A DNA stretch of 38,968 nt, from positions 1-38,968 of the forward strand of contig JAUNGB010000051.1 of NCBI GenBank assembly GCA_030524715.1. Reading direction: 5' to 3'. This document shows, piece by piece, positions 15,437 to 24,142 of the stretch. This stretch comes from Eubacteriales bacterium. GTDB lineage: Bacteria; Bacillota; Clostridia; Lachnospirales; Lachnospiraceae. How positions within the stretch are numbered: the first letter of the stretch is position 1; each line of letters opens with the position of its first letter. The translations under genes and the position numbers were made by a program. The notes under the pieces are model-generated. The model ran no database searches, had not been told where the DNA came from, and saw only the letters and a list, made by a program, of their open reading frames with translations.

Positions 15437-16644
15437 CAATCTTCCTTTAATTTCACTTCCATCCCTTCTCCAAAACAGTTTCCCATATCAAAGAAGTCGA
15501 ATTTTTCACCCTCCGCTGTCTTTTCGTACGCCATCAAATACAGCATTACCGTATCGCCTGCATCCTCCGGTATCTGTTTATGGAAATACCATTGAAGATT
15601 TCCGGCATTATAATGGCTCTGCCGCGCTTCTTCCTCTGAAACAGAAAGCCCTCTTTTCCATGCCGTACCGTCCTTATTTGTAAATAAAAGACCGCATAGC
15701 TTACGTTCTCCCTTCTCATAAGCTTCCTTCTGTTCCTCTGTCATTTCCACAGAAACTTTTCCCTTCAGAGAGGTCATGGAACGCTGTAGTTCTGTTACTT
15801 TTACTGTGTAATCTGAAAATACAAATTCCTGATCCGCAAGGGGTTTCAGCTGCGCATCTGTACTGACCGTAAAGGTCAGATCCTGATTTTCATAGCGTTT
15901 ACCGGAAGCATATGCCCTCACGCACAGGGTTACCTCAAAGGGTGTCTGTAATATTGCATCCTGTGTCTGCATCTGTAAATTCTGTAAGTTTTTATCATCC
16001 TCTGCCGTAAATCCGTTCACATCATCCAGAGTGAAAATATAATAGTCCTGTTCTCCCGCATTGTCAAAGCAGTCTACAGGCGCTTTATATACTCCGTTGA
16101 TATACATTTCCAATACTTCAAGGGAATACTTCTTCCCCTCCTGTGTCGGAACAGCATAAACAGAAAGCCTCATACCGTCAAACATCACCTCCCGGATATC
16201 CAGAAGCGGCAGATTGTTTTCCCTCTTTTCCCAGGAGGTCAGCCACTCCCTGTATTCCTTGTCTGTGTATGCCTGCTTTGGAAGACGCACATCCTCTTCT
16301 ACTTTCACCGAAATATCCGACTGAAAAGCCTCTTCCAGATTTTCATAGTTCTCTAACTCCAGCTCTTCCCGGAAAATAACTTTCTTCCCCGCCACTCCCG
16401 CAATTGCTGTTATTCCTCCGAAAAGCAGCACTGCTGCAGCTGCAAATAAATAAAATCTCCTGGAGCGCTTTCCATGCTTCCTGTTCCCCGGTTTCACTAT
16501 ACTTTCCTGTTCTGCCGCGCATTTCTGTTCCGCCGCGCTTCCCTGTTTTTCTCTGTTCCCCTGACGTTCCACAGCCTCCTGCACTGCCAGATGAAAGGCT
16601 GACGGCATCTTCGGATATTCCTGTTCCCACCTTTTTTTATTCAT
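15436..16644 (-). CDS. Membrane-anchored anti-sigma factor-like protein
   Basis: A 402-residue protein with a cytoplasmic N-terminus (1-63, charged, starting MNKKRWEQEYPKMPSAFH), a single membrane segment at about 64-85 (FYLFAAAAVLLFGGITAIAG) and a large extracytoplasmic domain. This layout and its position directly after an ECF sigma gene, with a 4-nt ATGA overlap, point to an anti-sigma factor, probably of the DUF4179-like group. It would hold the sigma factor at the membrane until an envelope signal releases it. The family call is by architecture, and the signal is unknown. Confidence 0.75.
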   Translation of the reverse strand: MNKKRWEQEYPKMPSAFHLAVQEAVERQGNREKQGSAAEQKCAAEQESIVKPGNRKHGKRSRRFYLFAAAAVLLFGGITAIAGVAGKKVIFREELELENYENLEEAFQSDISVKVEEDVRLPKQAYTDKEYREWLTSWEKRENNLPLLDIREVMFDGMRLSVYAVPTQEGKKYSLEVLEMYINGVYKAPVDCFDNAGEQDYYIFTLDDVNGFTAEDDKNLQNLQMQTQDAILQTPFEVTLCVRAYASGKRYENQDLTFTVSTDAQLKPLADQEFVFSDYTVKVTELQRSMTSLKGKVSVEMTEEQKEAYEKGERKLCGLLFTNKDGTAWKRGLSVSEEEARQSHYNAGNLQWYFHKQIPEDAGDTVMLYLMAYEKTAEGEKFDFFDMGNCFGEGMEVKLKED

Positions 16645-17114
16645 TGTCTCTCCTCCTCTGACAACAGTTTTTTCAGCTTCTTCCTGCCCCTGTGCAGACG
16701 GCTTTTTACCGTTCCCTCCGGGATTTCCAGCATGGCAGAAATTTCCTGTATCTGAAACCCTTCCAGATAATAGAGAACCAGCGTGATACGAAATTCCGGT
16801 TCCAAAGCAGCCAGCGCCTGATAAAGGCTGCCGTAGTCCTCACTCTCTGATACCTGTACGCTTTGATTCTCCTGAAACGCAGCTTCCTTTGACCTCTGTT
16901 CCAGAATCCGATAACATTCGCGGATCAAAATCCTTATCAGCCATGTCTTTGCATAAGCATCCTGCTTCAGGGTATGCAGCTTTTCAAAAGCTCTGGTGAT
17001 CGCCTCCTGCGCCGCATCCGCACAATCTTCATCTCTTTTCAGAATCGCTTTTGCTATCCGGTATAGCTGCACTTCATTGTCAAGAACCAGTTTTCCAAAC
17101 GTATTTTTATCCAT
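16641..17114 (-). CDS. ECF-type RNA polymerase sigma factor
   Basis: A 157-residue sigma-70 family ECF factor. Region 2 spans about 10-75 (DEDCADAAQEAITRAFEKL) and region 4 about 100-150 (LVLYYLEGFQIQEISAMLEIPEGTVKSRLHRGRKKL). There is no extra domain, matching SigV/SigW-like proteins. A GGGGGAGGG ribosome site precedes the ATG. It is co-transcribed and translationally coupled with the membrane anti-sigma gene. An ECF-like promoter lies just upstream, so autoregulation is likely. Confidence 0.93.
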   Translation of the reverse strand: MDKNTFGKLVLDNEVQLYRIAKAILKRDEDCADAAQEAITRAFEKLHTLKQDAYAKTWLIRILIRECYRILEQRSKEAAFQENQSVQVSESEDYGSLYQALAALEPEFRITLVLYYLEGFQIQEISAMLEIPEGTVKSRLHRGRKKLKKLLSEEERQ

Positions 17115-17143
17115 TTCCCTCCCCCTTTACTGCTTTCTGCTTA

Positions 17144-17172
17144 TTAGACCTGATAAATCCCTCAAAGGTTCC
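17144..17172 (-). promoter_or_regulatory. ECF-type promoter of the sigma/anti-sigma operon
   Basis: Minus-strand GGAACC (17167-17172), 17-bp spacer, GTCTAA (17144-17149). The AAC core of the -35 and the GTC core of the -10 resemble promoters read by ECF factors, which fits positive autoregulation. No housekeeping promoter is evident between the terminator and the gene. Confidence 0.55.
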
Positions 17173-17180
17173 CGCAGCTA

Positions 17181-17224
17181 AATAAAAAAGCACCGGATCC
17201 ATTATACCTGAAACCGATGCTTTT
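17181..17224 (-). terminator. Terminator of the metallophosphoesterase operon
   Basis: AAAAGCATCGG and CCGGTGCTTTT on the minus strand pair with one mismatch, followed by a T-rich tail (17189-17181). It separates the phosphoesterase gene from the sigma factor. A TATAAT in the loop has no good -35 and is probably fortuitous. Confidence 0.65.
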
Positions 17225-17248
17225 CTTACACTTTTTTCATTCTTTTGC

Positions 17249-18085
17249 TCAGTAGTCGTCGATACATACTGTTTCCCCCATGCTTTCCCGGCGTACATAA
17301 AGAGTCCTGTCTTCTCTTGCGGACATGCTCCATTTTACAAGGGTCATACAGCGGTTCCGGATCTCAATCCCCGTAATTCCTGATGGATGAATACAGCTCC
17401 CCGTATTAAAATAAGGAGATTCCCCGGAGCCAAGCATGGGATGATGGGTATGTCCGCCGATTAAAATATGCCCGTTTTCCTTTGCCCATGACGAAAGGAT
17501 CGCCTCGGACTTTTTCTTTCTCACATTATTTTTCGCCGCGCTGGTAGGATCAGGGATACCAAGTCCCTCCAGCGGCTTCCAGACATAGCGGACAAGAAAC
17601 CTGGAAAGCCGCCACAGGGCGCTGTTAAAGAAGTCGCTTTGATGGCCGTGGGTCAGATAAATATCCTTTTTATTCTTCTGGTCTTCCAGAATAATACCTG
17701 AATAAAATTTCTGGTTGGGAAAATATTTTTTCTGAAATCCCGGATATTTTTTTACAAGATCATGGTTTCCGTAAATACTGTACATCCGTCCTGATTTTTC
17801 GTATTTTTCCAGCAATTCAAAGCATCGTCCATGCATTTCCCGGATGCATTTCATAGAGCGGTTTTCCCATAATTCATCCCCGTCACCAAGCTCTATGCAG
17901 GTAAATCCTCTGTCAAAATAGTACGAAAGAGCGGCAAGATACAGGTACTCATTTTTCAGGAAATTGTCGTTGGCATTCCCGCATCCTCTGTGGCAGTCGC
18001 TGAACAGAATATATCCGGATTCCTCAGCAAGAGGCAGCCGCAGCGCCCCTTCAAACGCCCTGGAAATCCGGGTATGGCAGCTCAT
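17249..18085 (-). CDS. Calcineurin-like metallophosphoesterase
   Basis: A 278-residue cytoplasmic hydrolase with all dinuclear metal motifs: D30-x-H32 (FSDCHRG), G67-D-x-D70 (LGDGDELWE), G106-N-H-D109, H146/H148 (THGHQ) and G211-H-x-H214. GDxDE followed by W-E recalls the LpxH/UDP-diacylglucosamine hydrolase group, but a Firmicute lacks lipid A, so another phosphodiester or phosphomonoester is the target. The ATG at 18085 is chosen because GGAGG lies 5 nt upstream and it overlaps the upstream stop (ATGA); a start 24 nt earlier has a poor ribosome site. It is coupled to the DUF4474 gene. Confidence 0.85.
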   Translation of the reverse strand: MSCHTRISRAFEGALRLPLAEESGYILFSDCHRGCGNANDNFLKNEYLYLAALSYYFDRGFTCIELGDGDELWENRSMKCIREMHGRCFELLEKYEKSGRMYSIYGNHDLVKKYPGFQKKYFPNQKFYSGIILEDQKNKKDIYLTHGHQSDFFNSALWRLSRFLVRYVWKPLEGLGIPDPTSAAKNNVRKKKSEAILSSWAKENGHILIGGHTHHPMLGSGESPYFNTGSCIHPSGITGIEIRNRCMTLVKWSMSAREDRTLYVRRESMGETVCIDDY

Positions 18086-18978
18086 AATTTCCTCCGTTTT
18101 TTCTGCCATCTTCTCTGAAAGCGCGCCAATTGACCATAGATAAAGGGGCAGGAATAATACAGAAACAAAACCTTATCTCCCGTGCGGCAGAAGGGCTTTG
18201 TCAGACATTGATACAGCCAGCACAGCAGACGGTTGCTCCACTGGGCAATACGGCAGCGCCAGGCAGCATGATAGCGCGGCTGGCGGGAATGCGGAGCGTC
18301 GAATATCACATGTACCATACGGTTGCAGACACATACGTCCTCCCGTCGGTATCCCATTCTCCAAAGGCTCCGCACAAAGCTCTGGAGCATTTTTTCGTCC
18401 GGAAACAGAAGACATGCATCCATGACCAGTTCCCCGGGTTCACTGTATTTGCCCACGCAGAATCCGGTCAGCCACCAATGCCTCATTTTTACCCTGAACA
18501 GCTCACAGCCCTTTCTTTGCAGCTTCATATATATGGGAAGCATTTCCCCATCCGGCACGCTTTTAAAGGCTGTCGCTTTATAGCGGGAAGAATCCACAAT
18601 GGAATCTGCCCGGTAAATACCGATCTCCCCTCCGGTATTCATCCCATACTGCCCCTTCCATAATTCGATCATCCACGTACGGCCGTCATAGTCAAAATAA
18701 ACCGGCTCACAGTCCATCACCATGTGAAAACGCACCGCCGCCTTATCATACAGAGAACGATAGCCAAATTCCCGCTGCCACGCGTCTACCGTGGAGGTCA
18801 TGATATCCTGCTTCGGAAGATAAGCAAACCCGAACGGCTTCATCAGCTCGTTTAAAAGCCTGCATTTTTCACAGGCTCCCATCCTGTCGATTTTCCGGAT
18901 AACAGCCTTCCGACGTAAAGCGCCTGTCACCCCTAAAAGCGCACAGCAAATCACTAATATTCCAATGAAGAAATACAT
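18082..18978 (-). CDS. DUF4474 membrane-anchored protein
   Basis: A 298-residue protein with an N-terminal membrane segment (about 2-20). The central domain (about 40-200) matches DUF4474: PFGFAYLPKQDIMTSTVDAWQREFGY, the DCEPVYFDYDGRTWMIELWKGQYG block, and TGGEIGIY. The C-terminal region is rich in Arg, Trp and Cys and carries a possible second hydrophobic stretch. AAAGGG lies about 7 nt before the ATG. It is the first gene of a two-gene unit with the metallophosphoesterase. The function of the family is not established; the conserved acidic and aromatic block suggests a binding or catalytic pocket. Confidence 0.8.
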   Translation of the reverse strand: MYFFIGILVICCALLGVTGALRRKAVIRKIDRMGACEKCRLLNELMKPFGFAYLPKQDIMTSTVDAWQREFGYRSLYDKAAVRFHMVMDCEPVYFDYDGRTWMIELWKGQYGMNTGGEIGIYRADSIVDSSRYKATAFKSVPDGEMLPIYMKLQRKGCELFRVKMRHWWLTGFCVGKYSEPGELVMDACLLFPDEKMLQSFVRSLWRMGYRREDVCVCNRMVHVIFDAPHSRQPRYHAAWRCRIAQWSNRLLCWLYQCLTKPFCRTGDKVLFLYYSCPFIYGQLARFQRRWQKKRRKL

Positions 18979-19031
18979 CAGCCAACCCTTTTGCCATTTT
19001 TATAATATCATATGATTATTCCTTCTGATGG

Positions 19032-19095
19032 GTTCGCAAAAATTTAAGTTTACAAAATTTCATGTTCATAAAATTTCATGTTCACAAAATTTCAA
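19032..19095 (+). repeat. Four tandem 16-bp iterons upstream of the GH43 gene
   Basis: Contiguous 16-bp units start at 19032, 19048, 19064 and 19080: GTTCGCAAAAATTTAA, GTTTACAAAATTTCAT, GTTCATAAAATTTCAT, GTTCACAAAATTTCAA. Units 2-4 are nearly identical and the first is degenerate. The array ends 21 bp before the predicted -35, the usual place for an activator array. Confidence 0.8.
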
Positions 19096-19116
19096 GGAAA
19101 AAGACATTTTATTCTA

Positions 19117-19145
19117 TTTATACGGCATTCCCCATCCGGTATAGT
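19117..19145 (+). promoter_or_regulatory. Promoter of the GH43 gene
   Basis: -35 TTTATA (19117-19122), 17-bp spacer, -10 TATAGT (19140-19145). The weak -35 fits a promoter that depends on an activator bound at the iterons. Confidence 0.55.
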
Positions 19146-19197
19146 AAAAGTAAAAACAGAGAATCCGGCATGGATTCCACTAAAGGAGATATGCGCT

Positions 19198-20772
19198 ATG
19201 CTTGAAAATACCTTTCAAAACCCCATTCTTCCGGGCTTTTATCCGGATCCGTCAATCTGCAGGGTCGGCGACGATTATTATATGGTAACCTCTTCCTTTG
19301 TATATTATCCCGGTCTTCCCATTTTCCACAGCAGGGATCTTGTGCACTGGGAGCAGATCGGACACGGCATCCACCGTCCGGAACAACTGGACTATAAAAA
19401 CTGCGAGACCTCTGAAGGATTATGGGCTCCCAGCATCCGTTACCACAACGGGCTTTTTTATATTATCAACACCTTTGTCTCCGCCGGGCGGGAGGCTGAC
19501 AGGGACAATTATATTATCACCGCCTCAGACCCTGCCGGTCCATGGAGCGACCCTGTCTTTGTAAAAGGTGCGGACGGGATCGATTCCAGCCTTTTCTTCG
19601 ACGACGACGGCTCCGTATGGTATGTGGGAAACTATATCTGCCCGGAGAATCTGTATGAAGGCCATCACGGAATTTATTTAAATCAGTTGGATCCCAAAAC
19701 CCTGCAGTTTACAGGCCCCCGCTATATTATCTGGGACGGCGCCAAAACACAGGGCAAATGGATAGAAGCGCCCCATATTTATAAAAAAGACGGCTGGTAT
19801 TATTTAATGGTAGCCGAGGGAGGAACCTTTATCAACCACAGTGTCCAGATGGCTCGCTGCCGCGCCATCAGCGGCGATTACGAAATCTGCCCGAGAAATC
19901 CCATTGTCACCCACAGGCATCTTCCTCTGTTAAATCCGATTTCTGTAACAGGCCATGCCGATATCATAGAAACTCAGAACGGAGAATGGTGGATGGTGCT
20001 GCTGGCCGTACGTCCTTATGAGGGAGGGCATTATAACCTGGGCCGCGAAACCTTCCTCCTTCCCATCATGTGGGCAGAAGACGGATGGCCCATGGTGGAC
20101 AACCCAACCGGCCTTGTCCGGGAAAAAGAACGGCTTCCGAAGCTTCCCAGGACTATTTATCCTCTTATGCCGGAATCTGACAATTTTGAATGCACAACTC
20201 TGCAGATGCAGTGGAATACGATCCATCCTTCCGCACAGCCGTTTTATTCCCTTACAGACCGCCCGGGATTTCTGCGGCTTCAAACACGCCCTCAGGTTAT
20301 GGAAGAAATCTGCAGTCCGTCCTTTGTGGGCAGAAGACAGCGGCACAAGGTCTTTCTCGCAAAAACCGCCATGGAATTTTCTCCTTCCTCCCAATGGGAA
20401 GAAGCGGGGATCGCCCTTGTTCAGGACGACCGTTTCCACTATCTGATGGTACTTTGCCAGGATCAGGATTCCCTTTGTCTTCGGCTTTACAAAACAGAAA
20501 ACGGCTGCCGCACCCTTCTTAAGGAAACCGCAATCCGGGAATCAAAACGGCTTTATTTAAGCGTCCAGGGCAATACTGTTGACTATGATTTTTACTACGG
20601 ATATCAGGAGCATGAAATGCTTACGCTTGCACGTTCTGTGGATGCTTCCCTTTTAAGCTCTGTTGTCAACAACGGCTTCACAGGAACCTATATCGGAATG
20701 TACACCAGCTCTAATCATCATTCCAGTACCAATCACGCGGACTTTGACTGGTTTACCTATCAGGGCGAATAA
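19198..20772 (+). CDS. GH43 beta-xylosidase / alpha-L-arabinofuranosidase
   Basis: A 524-residue cytoplasmic glycoside hydrolase without signal peptide. The N-terminal five-bladed propeller (about 1-310) shows the GH43 triad: base D17 in GFYPDPSI, pKa modulator D129 in GIDSSLF, and acid E190 in WIEAPHIYKKDGWYYL. Residues about 330-524 form a C-terminal beta-sandwich as in XynB-type xylosidases. The ATG at 19198 follows AAGGAG by 9 nt; an in-frame ATG at 19078 falls inside the upstream repeat array and is rejected. It is monocistronic and opposite in direction to the GH3/ABC operon, with which it probably shares substrate (xylo- or arabino-oligosaccharides). Exact specificity is uncertain. Confidence 0.9.
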   Translation: MLENTFQNPILPGFYPDPSICRVGDDYYMVTSSFVYYPGLPIFHSRDLVHWEQIGHGIHRPEQLDYKNCETSEGLWAPSIRYHNGLFYIINTFVSAGREADRDNYIITASDPAGPWSDPVFVKGADGIDSSLFFDDDGSVWYVGNYICPENLYEGHHGIYLNQLDPKTLQFTGPRYIIWDGAKTQGKWIEAPHIYKKDGWYYLMVAEGGTFINHSVQMARCRAISGDYEICPRNPIVTHRHLPLLNPISVTGHADIIETQNGEWWMVLLAVRPYEGGHYNLGRETFLLPIMWAEDGWPMVDNPTGLVREKERLPKLPRTIYPLMPESDNFECTTLQMQWNTIHPSAQPFYSLTDRPGFLRLQTRPQVMEEICSPSFVGRRQRHKVFLAKTAMEFSPSSQWEEAGIALVQDDRFHYLMVLCQDQDSLCLRLYKTENGCRTLLKETAIRESKRLYLSVQGNTVDYDFYYGYQEHEMLTLARSVDASLLSSVVNNGFTGTYIGMYTSSNHHSSTNHADFDWFTYQGE

Positions 20773-20828
20773 TTCTCCCGCCGCCTCCTGTAAGGCCGGA
20801 GAACATTTCTCGCGTCTCTGCCCATAGC

Positions 20829-20863
20829 AAAGGGGGCTGTCTTAAAATAGACAGCTCCCCTTC
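20829..20863 (+). terminator. Terminator between convergent GH43 and DUF4340 genes
   Basis: AAGGGGG-CTGTCT and AGACAG-CTCCCCTT pair with a 1-nt bulge around a TAAAAT loop. A T-containing tail follows on both strands, so it may act bidirectionally. Confidence 0.7.
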
Positions 20864-20897
20864 TTTAAAAAACATTCTTTTTTAAAAAGCACTCTTT

Positions 20898-22010
20898 TTA
20901 AAAAGCGTCCTTTATCTGCTTTACCAGCGCCTCCACATCCTCTGCTTTTACCAGAAAACGCTCTTTTCCATTGATGGAAAGGCTGTTATAGGTATCGTCA
21001 AAGGCGCGGTATACCAGTTCCACATCCGGCGCGTCTTCTGTATTTCTGTAAAAATTCATACGGAGGATTTCCGTCTGCTCATCTTCCTTTCCTTCTTCAG
21101 CGTCAGAATCAAGATAGACGTTCATCAACGCCTGATACAGCGTAGTAAATGTCTCCTTTTCTACCTTTTTCTTTCCGAAAAGGTAACTGCCGCCGTCTTT
21201 TTTCATAGTATAATTCTTTTCGTCTATGACAATTTCAACGCTGTCCAGGGTTTCTATGTTGAAAAGCACCGGGATCTTCAGAATGTAATCAAACGGATTC
21301 AGATCAAAGACCGCGGCTACCGTTTCCGCCGGAAGCTTATATACCTGCTCTTCACAGCCCTGTACCGCGGCATACACCTTTCCCTCTCCGTCTTCGCTGC
21401 CGATCAGAAGCGTAACGGAACTTTCATCCCCTTCTGTTCCTGCTCCGGGATCCGAAGCTTCTGAGTCATTCGTATCTTCTGCCTCTTCTGCTTCTGTATC
21501 AGCCGTATCCTCTGACTCTTCTGCTTCTGCCTCAGCCGTATCTTCTGACGCTTCTGTATTTGTTGCAGTCTCTGCCACATCCGACGTATTAATAAAATCC
21601 ACCGTCAGCCAGGTCTCCGTATCTTCAATCCCGGTATCGGTACCCGGCTCCGTCTCCGCCGCTTCTGAAAAGTCAAAGGCCGCCACTGCTTCAAACAGCT
21701 CGTACATTACCTGGGTGTCTACCGTAGCGTTTTCATCGTAGGGATTCAGAATTTCCCAATAATCGAAATCCAGCTTGTAATCCGCAGGTTCATTGGAAAT
21801 CCGGAAGATCTCTTCGCCATCCCGGGTAAGGGCAAGGCTGCGGATCGTCCCTGCAGTAAACCAGGAAGGCTCCTGGGATACGCTTTCTGCCTTTGCCTCC
21901 TGTACGCTGCTGCCCGCAAGCAGACCTGCCGCCATAAGAAAGCAGATTCCTGCCAGCTTTTTATTTTTCACTTTCCTCCGCGGAGTTTTTTCCTGTAACA
22001 ATTCTCGCAT
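20898..22010 (-). CDS. DUF4340 exported protein with acidic repeat insert
   Basis: A 370-residue protein with an N-terminal export signal (about 17-36, possible cleavage after AKA at 41) and DUF4340-type domains on both sides of a low-complexity acidic insert (about 145-192, Glu/Asp/Ala/Ser/Thr, SEDTAEAEAEE-type repeats). No lipobox is seen. The ATG at 22010 is used because AGGAG of the GH3 3' end lies 7 nt upstream; a GTG at 22016 is too close to it. It is the last gene of the GH3 operon, 2 nt past the GH3 stop. Function unknown; DUF4340 proteins are often found beside ABC-type gliding/export or envelope genes. Confidence 0.75.
   Translation of the reverse strand: MRELLQEKTPRRKVKNKKLAGICFLMAAGLLAGSSVQEAKAESVSQEPSWFTAGTIRSLALTRDGEEIFRISNEPADYKLDFDYWEILNPYDENATVDTQVMYELFEAVAAFDFSEAAETEPGTDTGIEDTETWLTVDFINTSDVAETATNTEASEDTAEAEAEESEDTADTEAEEAEDTNDSEASDPGAGTEGDESSVTLLIGSEDGEGKVYAAVQGCEEQVYKLPAETVAAVFDLNPFDYILKIPVLFNIETLDSVEIVIDEKNYTMKKDGGSYLFGKKKVEKETFTTLYQALMNVYLDSDAEEGKEDEQTEILRMNFYRNTEDAPDVELVYRAFDDTYNSLSINGKERFLVKAEDVEALVKQIKDAF
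21483..21548. repeat. 33-bp tandem repeat coding the acidic insert
   Basis: Two adjacent 33-bp units (21483-21515 and 21516-21548) match at 30 of 33 positions, with partial units on both sides. The period is a multiple of three, so copy number can change without frameshift. Confidence 0.75.
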
Positions 22011-22012
22011 TT

Positions 22013-24142
22013 TCACTCTCCTGTAAGCGTTACCTCCAGCTCTATGGGTTTCGTTCCTGTAAGCGCCGTACTTCTTGTATCCGGCTGAGAAATACCTGCA
22101 TACAGCCTGAAATGCTTACTGTCAATATGGCGTTCTCCTTTTTCATCCACCACATTCATAGCCGCATTTTTCACCTGCATAACCAGCGTTCTGCTTTCCC
22201 CCGCATCCAGGAATACCCGCTTAAAAGCGCACAGGCTGTGGTTGCGGACAGCCAGCGGAGAATCCATATCTTTAATATAGATCTGAACCACCTCGTCTGT
22301 CGCCGCTGTGCCTTCATTTTTTACTGTCACTTCTATTTCCATATCGGTTTCCCGCGTCACCGGCCCGAGAAGCTTTGCGTCCGTTACCTTCACGTCGCCA
22401 TAGGTAAGGCCGTAACCAAAGGGATACAGAGCCTCTTTTTCTATATAACGATAGGTACGGTTTTTCATGGAATAGTCTGTAAATTCCGGCATTCCTTCCA
22501 GATCCCGGTAAAAGGTGACCGGAAGCTTTCCGGAGGGAGATTCCTTGCCGAACAGCAGGTCTGCCACTGCCTTTCCGCCTCTGGCGCCCGGATACCACGC
22601 AAGAAGGATGCCGTTGCAGTTTTCATCCGCATAGTTCAGATCGATAGCGCTTCCGGCCATCAAAACCACCACTGTAGGCTTCCCGACTGCGGTAACTCTC
22701 TCAATAAGCTCCTCCTGCACCTTCGGCAGATGAAGATCCTTCTTATCGCCGGACGCATAGCCGTTTCCGGCATCGCCTTCCTCGCCTTCCAGGGTTTCAT
22801 CCAGTCCCACGCATATGATCACCGCATCACTGTGTTCAGCCGTGATCACCGCTTCTGAAATACGGTCCTGATTCCATGCAAGGCCTTCCACCTTGTCCTC
22901 AAATAAGTGGCAGCCCTCTGAATAAAGGACTCTTATATCCTCTCCTGCTTCGTCCTGAATTCCTTCTAACACTGTAATATACCGCGAAGCAGTTCCATGG
23001 TAATTTCCGATCAGTGCGGAACGGCTGTCCGCGTTCGGTCCCACAACCCCAAGAGTCCTGATCCTGCTTTTATCAAGGGGAAGAACGCCGTCATTTTTAA
23101 GCAGCACACAGCCCTTTCTCGCCATCTTCTCCGCCTGTTCCAAGTGCTCCTTACACTCAACCTTTTCATAGGGAATCTGGTCATATTCGCTTCCGTCAAA
23201 CAGGCCTAAAAGGTACCGTGTGGTCAGGAGCCTTACTGCGGATTCCGTGATTTTCTCTTCTGTGACCAGCCCGTCCTGATATGCCCCGAGCATATGAAGA
23301 TATGTATTCCCGCAGTTCAGGTCGCAGCCCGCGTTTAACGCCATAGCCGCCGATTCCCTGGCGGTAACCGTTACCATATGGTGTTCGTGGAAATCCTTGA
23401 TCGCCCAGCAGTCAGAGGTAAAATGCCCGTCAAATTTCCACTTTCCTCTGAGCACCTCTTCCATAAGATAGTGATGTCCGCAGCACGGCTCTCCGTTTGT
23501 TCTGTTATAAGCGCCCATCACAGCTTCTACGTCTGCTTCCGTAACCAGCGCTTCAAATGCAGGAAGATACGTTTCCCACATATCCTTCAGGGAAGCCTCC
23601 GCATTAAATTCATGCCTGATGGCTTCAGGCCCGCTGTGAACGGCAAAATGCTTGGCGCAGGCAGCCGCCTTCATCACCGGCCCATCCCCCTGAAGTCCCT
23701 CCACAAACTTTACTCCCAGCCGTGAGGTCAGGTAAGGATCTTCCCCATAGGTTTCATGGCCCCGTCCCCAGCGGGGATCGCGGAAAATATTTACATTTGG
23801 CGACCAGAAGGTAAGGCCCTTGTAAATATCCCGGTCGCCGTGGCTGGAATATTCATTATATTTTGCCCTGCCCTCCGTGGCAATGATATCGCCCACTTTC
23901 TTCATTTCTTCATCGTCAAAAACTGCCGCCATGCCGATGGCCTGGGGAAACATCGTCGCAACTCCCGCTCTTGCCACTCCGTGAAGGGCTTCATTCCAGT
24001 AATTATACGCGGGAACCCCCAGTCTTTTTACGGAAGCGGCATCATATTTCAGCTGGGACGCCTTTTCCATCAGTGTCATCTGTGCTACCAGCTTTTCCGC
24101 CTTTTTTCTCGCTTCTGCTCTTTCTTTTTTGTGATCCTTCAT
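22013..24142 (-). CDS. GH3 beta-xylosidase/beta-glucosidase
   Basis: A 709-residue cytoplasmic enzyme (no signal peptide) with the full GH3 layout: an N-terminal barrel (about 15-320), an alpha/beta sandwich (about 345-560) and a C-terminal fibronectin-III-like domain (about 620-700). The nucleophile is D244 in FTSDCWAIKDF, whose Cys-Trp-Ala form is typical of GH3 xylosidases. K164-H165 in CAKHFAVHSG and the RDPRWGRGHETYGEDP motif (121-136) are intact. AAGGAG lies 9 nt before the ATG. It lies downstream of the response regulator in the ABC/two-component operon and probably releases monosaccharides from imported oligosaccharides. Beta-glucosidase activity cannot be excluded. Confidence 0.92.
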   Translation of the reverse strand: MKDHKKERAEARKKAEKLVAQMTLMEKASQLKYDAASVKRLGVPAYNYWNEALHGVARAGVATMFPQAIGMAAVFDDEEMKKVGDIIATEGRAKYNEYSSHGDRDIYKGLTFWSPNVNIFRDPRWGRGHETYGEDPYLTSRLGVKFVEGLQGDGPVMKAAACAKHFAVHSGPEAIRHEFNAEASLKDMWETYLPAFEALVTEADVEAVMGAYNRTNGEPCCGHHYLMEEVLRGKWKFDGHFTSDCWAIKDFHEHHMVTVTARESAAMALNAGCDLNCGNTYLHMLGAYQDGLVTEEKITESAVRLLTTRYLLGLFDGSEYDQIPYEKVECKEHLEQAEKMARKGCVLLKNDGVLPLDKSRIRTLGVVGPNADSRSALIGNYHGTASRYITVLEGIQDEAGEDIRVLYSEGCHLFEDKVEGLAWNQDRISEAVITAEHSDAVIICVGLDETLEGEEGDAGNGYASGDKKDLHLPKVQEELIERVTAVGKPTVVVLMAGSAIDLNYADENCNGILLAWYPGARGGKAVADLLFGKESPSGKLPVTFYRDLEGMPEFTDYSMKNRTYRYIEKEALYPFGYGLTYGDVKVTDAKLLGPVTRETDMEIEVTVKNEGTAATDEVVQIYIKDMDSPLAVRNHSLCAFKRVFLDAGESRTLVMQVKNAAMNVVDEKGERHIDSKHFRLYAGISQPDTRSTALTGTKPIELEVTLTGE

